A stretch of 64,000 bases of DNA. Origin: Pseudomonadota bacterium (GTDB lineage: Bacteria > Bdellovibrionota > Bdellovibrionia > Bdellovibrionales > JACTMU01). This document shows positions 8,843-18,771 of this stretch, one piece after another (position 1 is the first letter of the stretch; each line of letters starts with the position of its first letter). Below the pieces are notes generated by a model. The model made no database searches. It was not told the origin of the DNA and was given only the letters and a program-made list of their open reading frames with translations. The position numbers and the translations under genes were made by a program. The stretch lies in NCBI GenBank assembly GCA_014584465.1, contig JACTMU010000014.1, positions 62,001 to 126,000 on the forward strand. The letters are read 5' to 3'.

Positions 8843-10123
8843 GTGAAACCACAAGTGAAAATCTTCTCTGTTCTGTTGCTAGTCTTGGCTTTTCTGACCA
8901 ACTCTTATGGTGATCAGAACGACGGGAGCGTTGCAGCGATCTTTCCAAAACTTCATAGTAGAGAAAAACGCGACTCTCTTCGAGGGCGATCTTCTGGTCT
9001 TTTGCCACAGGCTCTTCACAAACATCTTTCAAGGGCCCACGGATATTTGGCTAAGGGAGAGTATGCTCAATCGGTTCAACTTCTCAAAGAGCTTCTCAGC
9101 AAATATGGGGAGAGACCTTCAGAGCTCTCTCAAATTGAGCAAACTCTGGCATTTGCTTTAGCGCAGAAGGGAGAGGGTCCGCAGGCCATTCGATACGCAA
9201 AGAAGGCTCTGGATCAAGAGAGTTTACCTGAAGCGGCTACGTTGAGTTTGCTTTATCTCTTGTCACAGCTCTACTTGTCTACGGGTCAGAATGGATTGGC
9301 AAGTCAGACCCTCCTTGAATGGTTTGGGTACGTTGAAAATCCCTCCCCCCAAGCGTACATTCTTAGAGCGATGCTTCTAGCTGAGGAGGGTAAGAAGAGG
9401 GATGCGCTTTTTCATGTTGAGAAGGCGATCTCTTTGAGTGACCATCCCGAAGAGAACTGGCTCCAGTTTGCGGCAGCACTCCACATTGAGGAGAAGAGAT
9501 ATGCCAAAGCTGTTCCCTATTTGAAACAGCTGACAGCTCAGCACCCTGAAAAGAGTCAGTATTGGAAGCAATTTTCATCGCTTCACAGCGATCTTGAGCT
9601 ACAAAATCAAGCATTGGCGATCAATGAAATGGCCAACAAGTGGGGGCATGTCACCGAAGAGTCCGAGATCCTGGCCCTTGCATCTTTGTATCTCAATGCG
9701 GGCATTCCTCATGAGGCTGCAAAGCTGATCGAGCGCTCGATGGCCTCTCAGAAGGTGGCTGCTTCAGAAAAGAGTTGGTCCTTGCTCTCTCAAAGCTGGC
9801 TTGATGCTGAGGAGTTCGAAAAGGCAACCGTGGCACTTCATCGAGCCGCAGAGCTCTCCTCATCAGGCAGGCTCTATGCTCAGCTTGGCCAGATCTACCT
9901 CGACCAAAATGAGTGGACCAAAGCGATCCAGGCCCTGGAAAAGGCACTCAAAAGGGGTGGTCTCAAAGAAAAGGGGCGAGCCGAACTTGCCCTCGGCATA
10001 GCGCACTTCTATTTGAACCAGAATAAGAAGGCGCTTGATTATTTTCAGGTTGCCGAAAGGGAGTTGGGCAAGGACAGCGAGCAAGCTCGCCAGTGGACCA
10101 AGTACGTAGGGGCTGTCCGGTAA
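8843..10123 (+). CDS. Exported TPR protein of the TonB2-type operon
   Basis: The 426-aa protein has a signal peptide (residues 1-23, LLVLAFLTNSYG) and at least eight tetratricopeptide-like helical pairs (for example KAVPYLKQLTAQHPEKSQYW, and AQLGQIYLDQNEWTKAIQAL near the C-terminus). TonB2 clusters of Vibrio and Shewanella end with a similar TPR gene, whose product supports the transducer in the periplasm. It starts 4 bp after tonB. Its last codons (VGAVR and TAA) are contributed by the terminal sequence of a family A repeat, so the native C-terminus has probably been replaced. Confidence 0.85.
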   Translation: MKPQVKIFSVLLLVLAFLTNSYGDQNDGSVAAIFPKLHSREKRDSLRGRSSGLLPQALHKHLSRAHGYLAKGEYAQSVQLLKELLSKYGERPSELSQIEQTLAFALAQKGEGPQAIRYAKKALDQESLPEAATLSLLYLLSQLYLSTGQNGLASQTLLEWFGYVENPSPQAYILRAMLLAEEGKKRDALFHVEKAISLSDHPEENWLQFAAALHIEEKRYAKAVPYLKQLTAQHPEKSQYWKQFSSLHSDLELQNQALAINEMANKWGHVTEESEILALASLYLNAGIPHEAAKLIERSMASQKVAASEKSWSLLSQSWLDAEEFEKATVALHRAAELSSSGRLYAQLGQIYLDQNEWTKAIQALEKALKRGGLKEKGRAELALGIAHFYLNQNKKALDYFQVAERELGKDSEQARQWTKYVGAVR

Positions 10124-10233
10124 TTCCATTTTTGCCGATTTCTATAAGTTTTCCTTATACCTTCGTTGAGCCTCCTCGAGTTAGCGCCTTTGGCTAGCCC
10201 TTCGTATCAAAAAGCGAATTACCGGACAGCCCC
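10109..10233. repeat. Repeat family A, MITE-like complete copy
   Basis: The 125-bp element has perfect inverted ends (GGGGCTGTCCGGTAATTC at left, its complement at right) flanked by TACGTA on both sides (10103-10108 and 10234-10239). The interior holds CTATAAGTTTTCCTTATACC, CTCGAGTTAGCGCC and GGCTAGCC. It has no coding capacity. It overlaps the end of the TPR gene and supplies its stop codon. The structure fits a miniature inverted-repeat transposable element. Confidence 0.85.
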
Positions 10234-10283
10234 TACGTAGAAAAGAGCCTCCGATAGGGACAGAGAGAGGTGCGACGGTAGCA

Positions 10284-10394
10284 GGTGCCAGGTTCCGATT
10301 GTTGGTCACACCAAGTTGAATTCAAAACAGCTCTTTGTTGGTGCGGCTCAACGTTGGTGCGGCTCAACGCGTCCAGCAATCGGAACCTGGCACC
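10284..10394. repeat. Repeat family C: inverted GGTGCCAGG arms around a tandem 16-mer
   Basis: The left arm 10284-10301 (GGTGCCAGGTTCCGATTG) is the exact complement of 10377-10394. The spacer contains two perfect copies of a 16-bp unit (GTTGGTGCGGCTCAAC, 10337-10368). The right arm ends one base before the stop codon of the minus-strand hydrolase gene. It could act as a transcript-end hairpin. Confidence 0.8.
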
Positions 10395-10395
10395 T

Positions 10396-12099
10396 TCATG
10401 GTTCTCCCTGCCATGTGATGAGGGCCGGGTTCCGCTTAAGCGGGGAGCCATCTTTTTCTTTGATGAGAAGATTGGCATTGGCCCATCGTTCAAGCATGCG
10501 AGCCTCTGTTTCCGTAGCGGGAATGAAGACGTTGGAATCGATCAACTGGGTAAGTGGAACTTGGATCTCTTGTGAAAAGATACAAGAGGCTGGGACGGCA
10601 TCCTGATCAATGTAGTTGCGACAGATGGTTTCACTATACCCAGTGTTTTCCACATAGTTGCCATTGAGGTAGCTGAGATGGAGCGTGAGCTCTGCGCTGT
10701 TGACTTGAGCTGACCAGCTAAAATTCAAATACATCGAGTCTTTAGAAAGAGAGGTGCTGGCTGGCCATGGAATGACTGCCGACCTTGTCGTAATCTCGCG
10801 TTCATAGTGTTCACTGTGAGAGATAATGTATGAGCGCAAAAGGGCTGATACATGGGCCCAATCGTAGCTTGCGCTAAGGGCGCAATGGCTCCCATATCGA
10901 AATGAACTCACTCCAAGCTGTTCTGATTCGGAGTTTTCAAGTTTTGCCGCAAGTTGATCACCATTGGATTCAGCTTTTATACCTGGATCATTCTTGGAGT
11001 AGAGCACAAGAGTTGGAGTTTGAATCTCGCTCAGGTTCTGATTGAGGAAATTGGATTCACGCCAAAAAACATCTGTGTTTTCAAAGGATTGCATAAAGGG
11101 TTTCATCAACCACTCAGAGGCTTGAGCACGTTTCCACTCCGTTTGAAGTGAAATCACCGCAGTCAATTCGGCAAGATTGTCCTTTTTGAGATTGCTGTGC
11201 GCAAAGTAAGACCTCATCTCTGGATTGGCAGTTAGGATTTCATTGATGGTGATGAGAGATCCTCGTCGAAGTCGAGGTCCTAGCAGCCAATCGCTGAACA
11301 TCTCTTGTGTTGAAGCTTCAAGGTTGACAGGGGGGCACATGGCCACAAAACTATCTAAAGGTCTCTCTCCTCGCTCGGTAAGGTTGTAATTGTTGTAGAT
11401 TGAAGCAAAGAGTTGAGCGTGGCCACCCAAGCTGACTCCGACTGCGTGCACTGAAGATATTCTGTCTGCGAATTCAAATCTTGAAGATCTTAGAAATTGT
11501 GCTAGGCGAATCACTTGACGACCCTCGGCAATTCCGCCGAAAAAGATGGATCCGTTGTCAATCTGATATTCACTTCCGGTGATGTTGCCAACCAAGAGAA
11601 CATGAAAGGGTGATTCATCAAAGAGATGGGCCAAAAGCATGTTCACTCCAAAACCGGAGCCGAGGTTGCAAAGGCTCCCACACTTGGCAATCACAAGAGG
11701 TCTCGGTCGACGATCCTCTTTCATCAAAAGAACAGCTCGTGATATGGTCCCATCTTCGAGATTGATTTGAAGCTCTTTAGCAAATCGGTTTTCGGAAATT
11801 TCATACTCAAGGAAGGCAATCGATAAAAGAGAGGTGAGGCTTCCCTTGGAGTGCCCCTTCGTCAAGACATCTTCACATTCTTTGAAGTAGTCCTCGATGA
11901 CCTTTCCTTGATACCTCGATGATCTTTTCTGAGACTCCAGGATGATTCGAGTGAGATCTTCTGTGGAGCACTGTCTGTTCCAATGAGATCTGGTTAACTT
12001 CCCTTGGCCATCATATTGATGCACGTCCAATTTATAGCTGGCAGACGCACGAGTTGATAGGGCTGCGACCAGCACAAGATAGATCAATAAACTTTTCAT
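10396..12099 (-). CDS. Exported alpha/beta-hydrolase-fold protein
   Basis: The 567-aa product starts at the ATG preceded by GGGGAGGA; an upstream in-frame ATG (12138) would put extra residues before the signal peptide MKSLLIYLVLVAALSTRASA. The nucleophile elbow GVSLGGH gives Ser224. Plausible triad partners are Asp371 (LVLYSKNDPG) and His405 (YGSHCALS). An esterase, lipase or peptidase of the periplasm or outside is likely; the substrate is unknown. The C-terminal ~150 residues look like a beta-rich extra domain and end with KRNPALITW, a motif shared with the lipoprotein at 48.8 kb. It is monocistronic, with a family C element at its 3' end. Confidence 0.7.
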   Translation of the reverse strand: MKSLLIYLVLVAALSTRASASYKLDVHQYDGQGKLTRSHWNRQCSTEDLTRIILESQKRSSRYQGKVIEDYFKECEDVLTKGHSKGSLTSLLSIAFLEYEISENRFAKELQINLEDGTISRAVLLMKEDRRPRPLVIAKCGSLCNLGSGFGVNMLLAHLFDESPFHVLLVGNITGSEYQIDNGSIFFGGIAEGRQVIRLAQFLRSSRFEFADRISSVHAVGVSLGGHAQLFASIYNNYNLTERGERPLDSFVAMCPPVNLEASTQEMFSDWLLGPRLRRGSLITINEILTANPEMRSYFAHSNLKKDNLAELTAVISLQTEWKRAQASEWLMKPFMQSFENTDVFWRESNFLNQNLSEIQTPTLVLYSKNDPGIKAESNGDQLAAKLENSESEQLGVSSFRYGSHCALSASYDWAHVSALLRSYIISHSEHYEREITTRSAVIPWPASTSLSKDSMYLNFSWSAQVNSAELTLHLSYLNGNYVENTGYSETICRNYIDQDAVPASCIFSQEIQVPLTQLIDSNVFIPATETEARMLERWANANLLIKEKDGSPLKRNPALITWQGEP

Positions 12100-12242
12100 A
12101 GTTCCTCCCCAAATCCGGACGCAACGTACCAGGAACATTTTATAGCATCAAGCATTTGGAAAAGATTACACGGACCTCGACAAAAAATGACCATGTAATA
12201 TTTTCAACAGTTAGAAACACAACCTATCGAAATCGGCAAAAG

Positions 12243-12341
12243 TGGAAAGTCCGGAACAGCCCTTAGTTAGCGCCTGGTAAACCTTATTTCGGCGAATTCA
12301 CCATAAGTTTTCCTTATGCCAAGGCGTGCCGACAAAATTTT
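12243..12341. repeat. Repeat family A, degenerate remnant
   Basis: Fragments of family A appear in scrambled order: GTCCGGAACAGCCC, GTTAGCGCC, then GCGAATTCACCATAAGTTTTCCTTAT. The remnant ends directly at the nfo stop codon. The rest of the 12.1-12.34 kb gap shows no gene. Confidence 0.6.
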
Positions 12342-13226
12342 TTACTTCGTGATGAAGGAGTAGAGGGTCTCGATTTCCTTGGGCCAAAGAGTTTCGTCAA
12401 TCGTCTCCAGAATCAGAGGAATGTTGTTGAAGCGGTCATCGTTCATCATGCGCTCAAATAGAGGCCATCCCAGTTCGCCTTCACCCAGGGAGTGATGACG
12501 ATCCACCCGGCTCGAGAAGAGAGACTTTGAATCGTTGAGATGAACTCCCCGTAGAAATTCAAAACCGATGGTTTTTTCAAAGAGGGCCATGGTCTCTTCG
12601 TAGTTCTGTTGAGTTCGCAGGTCATAACCCGACGCAAAGGTATGACAGGTATCTAGACAAACTCCAACTCGTCTCTTATCTTTTACCAGGTCAATGATGT
12701 CTCGAATTTGTTCAAAACGATATCCTACGGAACCTCCTTGTCCAGCAGTGTTTTCGATGACCAGAGTGACCGTTCCATTTCGCTTGTGGGCTTCGTTGAG
12801 AGATTGGGCCACAAGTTTAACACAGTCACCTTCAGAGATGAGTTTCTTGTGGGATCCTGGATGAAAATTTAGAAGTGTAAGGCCAAGCGCTTCACATCGA
12901 TCCATCTCATCGACAAAGGCATCAAGGGATTTTTTACGATCTTCCTCAATAGGCGTTCCCAGATTGATGAGGTAGCTGTCATGAGGTAAAATGTGATCGG
13001 GAGTGAACTTAAACTCCTTACACTTTTCTTTGAACTCAGAGATTTCACTCTCTTTCAAGGGGGCCGACTTCCACTGTCTTTGGTTTTTGGTAAAAAAAGC
13101 AAAGGCTTTGCCACCGATTTCATGAGCATGGATCGGCGCATTTTGGACCCCCCCGGAGGCGCTCACGTGAGCGCCAACGTATTTGAGGGTCGCCTTAGAA
13201 GAGAGAGGTTTCTTATTGCTTTTCAT
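12342..13226 (-). CDS. nfo: Deoxyribonuclease IV (AP endonuclease)
   Basis: The 294-aa protein matches the Nfo family in length and motifs: [16 protein letters not shown] at the N-terminus, [35 protein letters not shown] and HLNDSK, with the final QVxLETxxE-type region seen as [10 protein letters not shown]. These supply the trinuclear zinc site that cleaves abasic sites in base excision repair. The 5' end overlaps the FHA gene by 14 bp, so it is the last gene of the pyrE operon. Two repair glycosylases (mpg, ung) lie 30 kb away. Confidence 0.95.
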   Translation of the reverse strand: MKSNKKPLSSKATLKYVGAHVSASGGVQNAPIHAHEIGGKAFAFFTKNQRQWKSAPLKESEISEFKEKCKEFKFTPDHILPHDSYLINLGTPIEEDRKKSLDAFVDEMDRCEALGLTLLNFHPGSHKKLISEGDCVKLVAQSLNEAHKRNGTVTLVIENTAGQGGSVGYRFEQIRDIIDLVKDKRRVGVCLDTCHTFASGYDLRTQQNYEETMALFEKTIGFEFLRGVHLNDSKSLFSSRVDRHHSLGEGELGWPLFERMMNDDRFNNIPLILETIDETLWPKEIETLYSFITK

Positions 13227-14226
13227 CTTTTATCTGTAATTTTCTCTGGAGAATCTTACCACGATTTTTCTCAATGTTGCGCACAGAACCCTCGATTTTT
13301 GTAAGGATTTCTTTGTAATCTCCGGGTTCAGACCACACAGGGATCAACGGATAGCCGACAGCAGCCTGTGGCGCATAGCGAATCCCTGTCTCTTCATCAA
13401 AGTACTGCAGGCCCAACAAACCAAAGGTGCAGATTCCTAAAAAACCGCCCACCCACATTGAGATGATGGACCTCTTAGAATGGGGGAACAAAATCTTCCC
13501 AATCGAAAAGAGGAACCAAAAGAAGAGAGAAAAGAAGACGACCCAGCTTAAAACCTCTCGAAACCAGCTGTCACCGAACATAAAATCAATGGTTTCACCA
13601 AAGACCTGGAGTGTGTAAAGGATGATAATGGCGGAATTGACCACCACGACGATGTTTCCAAAAAAGTATTTGCGGTTTTGAAGCTTTGAAAATCCAGAAA
13701 GGACCGAGGAAACAAGAAGTCCGAGCAAAATCGATGAGACGAGAGCTCCCGCAAAGTGGGTGATGATCTGGTGTTGAAGTCCATAATTGAGGTAAAAATT
13801 AAGGCCTGCAAGTGAGGTCAAGGCAAGAACCTGAAGAAGATAGTTAAGGATGGCCCGCCATCGATCGTGGCGCTGGTATTCTTGAATGAGCTTGGAATAA
13901 TCAATCTCTTGAGTTAAATCGGAATCCCACTCTTCCAAGAAAAATTGGATGCGACAGTGGCCCAATAAGACTTCGAGATTGTTTTCAAGAACAATGTGAT
14001 TTCGTTTTAATCCTCCCATAAAGAGACCATTTCGACTGTCTTGATCGCGTATGATGAAGCGATTTCCTTCACGTTCTATGATGGCGTGATGGCCCGATAT
14101 GGCGTCATCATGTAAAATGATGTCATTTTTGATGGCACGCCCAATGGAGCATGGAAAATCGCGAATCTTGACGATTTGAGGGGATTTGGACTGCGGTGTG
14201 TAGATCTTAAGGACGACCAGGCTCAT
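13213..14226 (-). CDS. FHA-domain multispan membrane protein
   Basis: The 337-aa protein has an N-terminal forkhead-associated domain (residues about 5-95) with the phosphothreonine-binding signature: [17 protein letters not shown] and DQDSRNGLF. Roughly five hydrophobic segments follow between 125 and 280, then a charged cytosolic tail. FHA domains bind phosphothreonine, so it probably links a Ser/Thr kinase signal to the inner membrane; no kinase is in this window. It overlaps the protease gene by 20 bp and nfo by 14 bp, which indicates strong coupling. Confidence 0.75.
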   Translation of the reverse strand: MSLVVLKIYTPQSKSPQIVKIRDFPCSIGRAIKNDIILHDDAISGHHAIIEREGNRFIIRDQDSRNGLFMGGLKRNHIVLENNLEVLLGHCRIQFFLEEWDSDLTQEIDYSKLIQEYQRHDRWRAILNYLLQVLALTSLAGLNFYLNYGLQHQIITHFAGALVSSILLGLLVSSVLSGFSKLQNRKYFFGNIVVVVNSAIIILYTLQVFGETIDFMFGDSWFREVLSWVVFFSLFFWFLFSIGKILFPHSKRSIISMWVGGFLGICTFGLLGLQYFDEETGIRYAPQAAVGYPLIPVWSEPGDYKEILTKIEGSVRNIEKNRGKILQRKLQIKDEKQ

Positions 14227-15547
14227 TAAGACGTATTCCCTCGATGAATTGCGAAAAGAAGTTGGTGATATTTTCTAGAGTAAAACCAGTCAATGTTGCA
14301 GAGGCACTCAGGATGGGCCGTTCGGTGTTCAATGACAAGAGACGAATTTCAAAGTTGTAGAGTTTGGGATATTTCACATAACCTCGAAGGCAATAACGAA
14401 CAAAAAATGGTGTGTTGGATCTGTTCATGATCTTACCTTCATTGCAGTCGAACTTGGTGAGAATCTCATTTTTATGGCTGAAGGTGCTAAAGAGGATGTT
14501 CGAGGAGTAGTTTGAATTCAAGCCCTGTTTTGCGACGTTCAGGAGCTGCCAATAGGTAAGGCGACTGGAACTGAAAGTCTGATAGGAGAACTCAAAGGTG
14601 CCCGTTGAGATTCCATGGTTGAGAAAGGCCGAAGAGTTTAAATAACACTGTTCGGACAGGCTTTGATAAAATCCGTCATCATCATCATCATTGTTGCCCC
14701 AACATTTCGCAAACTGGTGGGGCTTGGGGACAATCCAATCGCCGATGGTTTGACGGTCTTGAAAACCCTTTGAAAGTTCCATGACAAGTTCATTTTGAAT
14801 AAGTTCAATTTGCTCTTGGATCTTCAGGTGAATTGAATCATTGCTCATGGCCACGGAGTCAGAAGGATTATAACTCTCTTTAAGTCTTTTCACATGGTCG
14901 ACAGGAACAGAAAAGGAGACGCTTTGAGACAAAAAAAGGACCGAAACGTTGACTCCGACGACCTCTCCCTTCTCATTGACGGTGGGGCCGCCACTCATGC
15001 CCGAATTGAGCGGAGAGGCCATATGGACTTGGCTGTAGGGACCCTCTTTGAGGATGCCATTGTAATTTCCCTCTGTGATCGACATATTGAGGTCAAGAGG
15101 CATGCCAATTGAAAAGATCTTTGCTCCCTGTGCAGGCATGGAGGGGGCCAGTTTCAAGTGGTCTGAAAACTCACGGTCGACTCGCAAAAGGGCAAGATCG
15201 TGAATGAGGTCAATGGAGACGATGTGGGCCTCGTGACTTTGCTCACCATCCATGAGGTAGAGGTGGTAACCCTTCTCTTCCTGTATGGCAGAGGCAACAA
15301 CATGGTAGTTGGTGATCACAAGACCTGAGGATGCAATCGCAAATCCCGTTCCGTAAGAGGCTTTCGGAGTGTTGGGTCCAAATGAGGTCTTGATTTGAAA
15401 GACAGAACGTTGGACCTGTTCAAAGACCTTTTGAGCAAGAGAACTTTTAATTGAGGGGATCTCCTCTTCTTGAGCATGGCTCGTGGGTTGATCCACTGTG
15501 AGGTTCAATAAACCAAGACAAATAAGGAGGTAACCCAAGATTTTCAT
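14207..15547 (-). CDS. Exported trypsin-like (S1C) serine protease without a PDZ domain
   Basis: The 446-aa protein has a signal peptide (1-25). A chymotrypsin-fold protease domain follows with His82 (ITNYHVVA), Asp117 (HDLALL) and Ser185 (NSGMSGGP), as in the DegP/HtrA family. Instead of PDZ domains, residues about 240-446 form an unrecognised domain with an acidic NNDDDDDG loop and several cysteines. This may be a substrate-sensing or anchoring module. It overlaps pyrE by 4 bp upstream and the FHA gene by 20 bp downstream. Confidence 0.8.
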   Translation of the reverse strand: MKILGYLLICLGLLNLTVDQPTSHAQEEEIPSIKSSLAQKVFEQVQRSVFQIKTSFGPNTPKASYGTGFAIASSGLVITNYHVVASAIQEEKGYHLYLMDGEQSHEAHIVSIDLIHDLALLRVDREFSDHLKLAPSMPAQGAKIFSIGMPLDLNMSITEGNYNGILKEGPYSQVHMASPLNSGMSGGPTVNEKGEVVGVNVSVLFLSQSVSFSVPVDHVKRLKESYNPSDSVAMSNDSIHLKIQEQIELIQNELVMELSKGFQDRQTIGDWIVPKPHQFAKCWGNNDDDDDGFYQSLSEQCYLNSSAFLNHGISTGTFEFSYQTFSSSRLTYWQLLNVAKQGLNSNYSSNILFSTFSHKNEILTKFDCNEGKIMNRSNTPFFVRYCLRGYVKYPKLYNFEIRLLSLNTERPILSASATLTGFTLENITNFFSQFIEGIRLNEPGRP

Positions 15548-16095
15548 TTAGAGACGGAGTCCTTGAGTTCGTTCATTGTAAAAAGAGAGTGGTGGGAAAG
15601 TCCGATCTCTTTGAGACGAGGCTCTTCGCCTGCACCACGATAAATTACACACAGAACATCTTGAACGATCGCTCCACTTGTTCGAAGATCTTTCGTGCTC
15701 AAGACCACTTGGCCCCCTGTGGTGATCACATCTTCGATGATGCAAAGCCTTTTTCCCAAAATATCTCCACCCTCAGCAAACTGAGTTGTCCCATACTCCT
15801 TTGCCCTCTTTCTCACAAAGATCACGGGGATTTCTGTCTCCAACGAGAGAGCGGTGGCAATCGGGATTCCTCCCATTTCCAAACCGGCCAAGTATTGGGT
15901 GCCTTTTGGGACAAGTGGTGCCATGAGTTTGGCGATCTCTCGTAAAAGATGGGGACGCGACTCAAAGCGATATTTATCAAAATATTCATCCGAATAGGAA
16001 CCTGAGCGGAGCAGAAATTTTCCTCTCAAATAAGATACGTTGTAAATCTCTTTGGCCAATTCGATTCGGCTCACGGCGCGTGGCTCCAAGTTCAA
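15544..16095 (-). CDS. pyrE: Orotate phosphoribosyltransferase
   Basis: The 183-aa enzyme of UMP synthesis joins orotate to PRPP. The PRPP-binding loop IEDVITTGGQV, the LAGLEMGGIPIA region, FVRKRAKEYGT and the flexible loop are all present. Length is within the family range. It is the first gene of a four-gene overlapping operon (pyrE, protease, FHA protein, nfo), an unusual partnership for a pyrimidine gene. Confidence 0.93.
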   Translation of the reverse strand: MNLEPRAVSRIELAKEIYNVSYLRGKFLLRSGSYSDEYFDKYRFESRPHLLREIAKLMAPLVPKGTQYLAGLEMGGIPIATALSLETEIPVIFVRKRAKEYGTTQFAEGGDILGKRLCIIEDVITTGGQVVLSTKDLRTSGAIVQDVLCVIYRGAGEEPRLKEIGLSHHSLFTMNELKDSVSK

Positions 16096-16230
16096 TTTCT
16101 CAAGGCTCCTTTTTCACGGACTCTACGCTGTCATGAAGGAGTTTTGAAGTCAAACTGGGACTCATTGGATGGCATATTTCATGCAAATATTTGGCTATGA
16201 GGTCAATTTGTCTCTTATGGAGAGGTCGTC

Positions 16231-16380
16231 GTGAGTCGTACCGAGGGAGTAAATTCATTCCGAACCAAAAATTTCTATTCCTTGAAGACCATCCTAATCA
16301 TATTAGGGGTCTTAACTGGGCTCGTTCTCTTCCTTGCACTGTTGGGTGATCCAAGTCAAATATTGAGGATCTCCCTCTAA
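16231..16380 (+). CDS. Possible 49-aa membrane peptide or truncated gene
   Basis: A GTG with GGAGAGG five bases upstream opens a 49-codon frame. A basic N-terminus is followed by one clear membrane helix (LKTILIILGVLTGLVLFLALL) and GDPSQ. It may be a small membrane protein or the surviving N-terminus of a larger membrane protein. It overlaps the 3' end of cutA by 69 bp on the opposite strand, which weakens the case. Confidence 0.35.
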   Translation: MSRTEGVNSFRTKNFYSLKTILIILGVLTGLVLFLALLGDPSQILRISL

Positions 16381-16647
16381 AATAGGGAGAGTCAGAATGC
16401 ATGGGACTTCGTAGGAGTGGTTCTTACGAAGAGTCTCAATGATGGCTTCGACCTGGCTCTTCACAGTCTTAAGAATAAGAACGGTTTCAGAATCCTTTTG
16501 TACTTCGCCTTTCCATCGATAGAGGGAGGTCATTTTTGGAAAGACATTTGCACAGGCAATCCGTTGATCGTCGATAAGAATTTGAGCGAGGTGCATCGCC
16601 TCGCTCTCATCCTTCGTTGTCACATAAATGATCCGCGCTTCAGTCAC
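16312..16647 (-). CDS. cutA: CutA family divalent-ion tolerance protein
   Basis: The 111-aa trimeric cytosolic protein has the family signatures YVTTKDESEAMHLAQILI, ACANVFPKMTSLYRWKGEV, SETVLILKT and YEVPCILTLPI. CutA is linked to copper tolerance in E. coli, although its biochemical role is unsettled. It starts 18 bp downstream of the EF-G stop on the same strand, so it is probably cotranscribed. Confidence 0.93.
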   Translation of the reverse strand: MTEARIIYVTTKDESEAMHLAQILIDDQRIACANVFPKMTSLYRWKGEVQKDSETVLILKTVKSQVEAIIETLRKNHSYEVPCILTLPILEGDPQYLTWITQQCKEENEPS

Positions 16648-16665
16648 TGTGAAAATAACCCAAAA

Positions 16666-18771
16666 TTATTTCTTATCAGCGGCACGTTTTTCCTGAAGCT
16701 TCTTGACCAACTCATCTTGAAGCTGTCGTGGCATAGGAGCATATCGGGCAAACTCCATAGTGAACTCACCTTTTCCTTGAGTCGCAGAGCGCAGGTCCGT
16801 TGAGTAACCGAACATCTCGGTCAAGGGAACCTCAGCTTCGACCGTGACAAAACCTTCGGCCGTCTGAGTGCCTTGGATCATTCCACGTCTTTGGTTGATC
16901 TGCCCCATAACGTTTCCTTGAAACTCTTCAGGAGCCGAGGTTTCAAGTTTCATGAGTGGTTCAAGACCAATGGGGTTCGCGCGATCGTAGGCCTGTCGAA
17001 AGGCTGCGATTCCACAAATACGAAACGCCATCTCACTTGAGTCCACATCATGGTAGGCGCCATCGGTCAGGACACAGCTAACCCCAACGATGGGGTACCC
17101 AATAAGGGTTCCTTTGTCCATACATTCACGAAAGCCCTTATCCACGGCAGGAATGTACTCCTTAGGAATTCGTCCCCCAACAACCTTGTTGTGAAACTCA
17201 TAGTTTTGTTCGATTCCCTGAGGGATAGGCTCAATCCAGCCAATGACCTTGGCAAATTGACCCGCACCACCAGTCTGTTTTTTGTGAGTGTAGTCATATT
17301 CGCCCTTACAGCTGATGGTTTCACGAAAAGCAACTTGAGGTTTCCCAGCAATGACCTCAGCTTTAAATTCTCGCTTCATCCGTTCGATGTAGACTTCAAG
17401 GTGAAGCTCCCCCATCCCTGAAATGATGGTCTCGTTGGACTCTTCATCTCGATGGACTCGGAAGGTAGGATCTTCGCGGCGAAACTTATCGAGCGCCTTT
17501 GAAAAATTGGCTGAAGTAGCCTTCTCCTTTGGAGCAACCGCCAGCGAAATCACCGGATCAGGAACATGCATTGAGGTCATGGCAACGTTCACGCTTCCAT
17601 CGGTAAAGGTGTCTCCAGAGGCACACTCCACCCCAAAGAGCGCTACAATGTCACCTGCATAGGCCACTTCAACATCTTCCATTTCATCTGAATGCATTCG
17701 CACAACTCGAGGTATTTTCACCTTTTTTCCGTTGGTCGAATTGATGATGAAGTCTCCCTTCCTCATGGTTCCTTGGTAGATCCTCATGTAAGTCAATTGG
17801 CCAAATCGCCCATCTTCAAGCTTAAAGGCTAAGGCCACAAGGGGTTTGTCTGGATTGGACTCAAGTGCGATTTTCTCCTCACTCTTATCAAGGTCAAGCG
17901 CTTCGTTCTTCACCTCAAAAGGGCAGGGTAAGTAACTGGTAACTCCATCAAGGAGTGTCTGCACACCTTTGTTCTTGTAGGCTGAACCCATCATCACCGG
18001 AACAAACTTAAGAGAGAGTGTCCCCTTTCGGATCGCTCTGCGGAGTTCATCTTCTGTAGGTTCCTCTTCCATTAAGAATTTTTCACCAAGCTCTTCATCA
18101 AAGTCGGCCGCCGCAGCCACAAGTTCCTGGCGGGCAATTTTAACTTCGTCCATGATCTCTGCGGGGATATCCTTTTCCGTTACAATCTCACCATCGTCAC
18201 CAGAAAAGACAAAGGCTCTCATTTTTATAAGATCGACGATACCTTCATGTCGATCTTCAAGTCCGATGGGATATTGAAGTGGAACTGCATTAAGTCTTAG
18301 CTTTTCACGCAAACCCTCAACCACACGTTTGGGGTTAGCTCCAGAGCGGTCGAGCTTGTTGATAAAGGCAATCCGAGGGACATTGTAGCGCCTCATCTGG
18401 CGATCTACAGTGATGGATTGGGACTGCACACCAGCTACCCCACAAAGCACAAGAATCGCGCCATCAAGAACACGAAGAGCACGCTCCACTTCGATCGTGA
18501 AGTCCACGTGTCCGGGAGTGTCAATGATGTTCACAATGGTGTCTTTCCACTTCACCTGGGTTGCTGCCGATTGAATTGTGATTCCCTTTTCTCTCTCCAA
18601 ATCCATAGAGTCCATTTTGGCCCCGACACCATCTTTTCCTCGGACCTCATGGATCTGATGAATGCGCCCCCCATAAAAAAGGACGCGCTCCGTCAACGTC
18701 GTCTTTCCTGAGTCGATATGAGCCGAAATTCCAATATTACGTACCTTCTCCTGATCCCATTCTTTAGCCAT
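16666..18771 (-). CDS. fusA: Elongation factor G, mtEFG1/spdEFG1-like
   Basis: The 701-aa translational GTPase has the G1 loop AHIDSGKT, the G3 motif DTPGH, the G4 motif NKLD and the domain IV/V signatures ([29 protein letters not shown]). It drives tRNA-mRNA translocation. The N-terminus ([29 protein letters not shown]) reads like mitochondrial EFG1 and the spirochaete-planctomycete-deltaproteobacterial spdEFG1 rather than E. coli FusA. It is not in a str operon; cutA follows. Confidence 0.93.
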   Translation of the reverse strand: MAKEWDQEKVRNIGISAHIDSGKTTLTERVLFYGGRIHQIHEVRGKDGVGAKMDSMDLEREKGITIQSAATQVKWKDTIVNIIDTPGHVDFTIEVERALRVLDGAILVLCGVAGVQSQSITVDRQMRRYNVPRIAFINKLDRSGANPKRVVEGLREKLRLNAVPLQYPIGLEDRHEGIVDLIKMRAFVFSGDDGEIVTEKDIPAEIMDEVKIARQELVAAAADFDEELGEKFLMEEEPTEDELRRAIRKGTLSLKFVPVMMGSAYKNKGVQTLLDGVTSYLPCPFEVKNEALDLDKSEEKIALESNPDKPLVALAFKLEDGRFGQLTYMRIYQGTMRKGDFIINSTNGKKVKIPRVVRMHSDEMEDVEVAYAGDIVALFGVECASGDTFTDGSVNVAMTSMHVPDPVISLAVAPKEKATSANFSKALDKFRREDPTFRVHRDEESNETIISGMGELHLEVYIERMKREFKAEVIAGKPQVAFRETISCKGEYDYTHKKQTGGAGQFAKVIGWIEPIPQGIEQNYEFHNKVVGGRIPKEYIPAVDKGFRECMDKGTLIGYPIVGVSCVLTDGAYHDVDSSEMAFRICGIAAFRQAYDRANPIGLEPLMKLETSAPEEFQGNVMGQINQRRGMIQGTQTAEGFVTVEAEVPLTEMFGYSTDLRSATQGKGEFTMEFARYAPMPRQLQDELVKKLQEKRAADKK

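Noticed and set aside
14681-14700. ATC-type trinucleotide repeat (ATCATCATC) as a possible microsatellite
   Set aside because: It simply encodes the Asp run of the protease; four to five units are common by chance.
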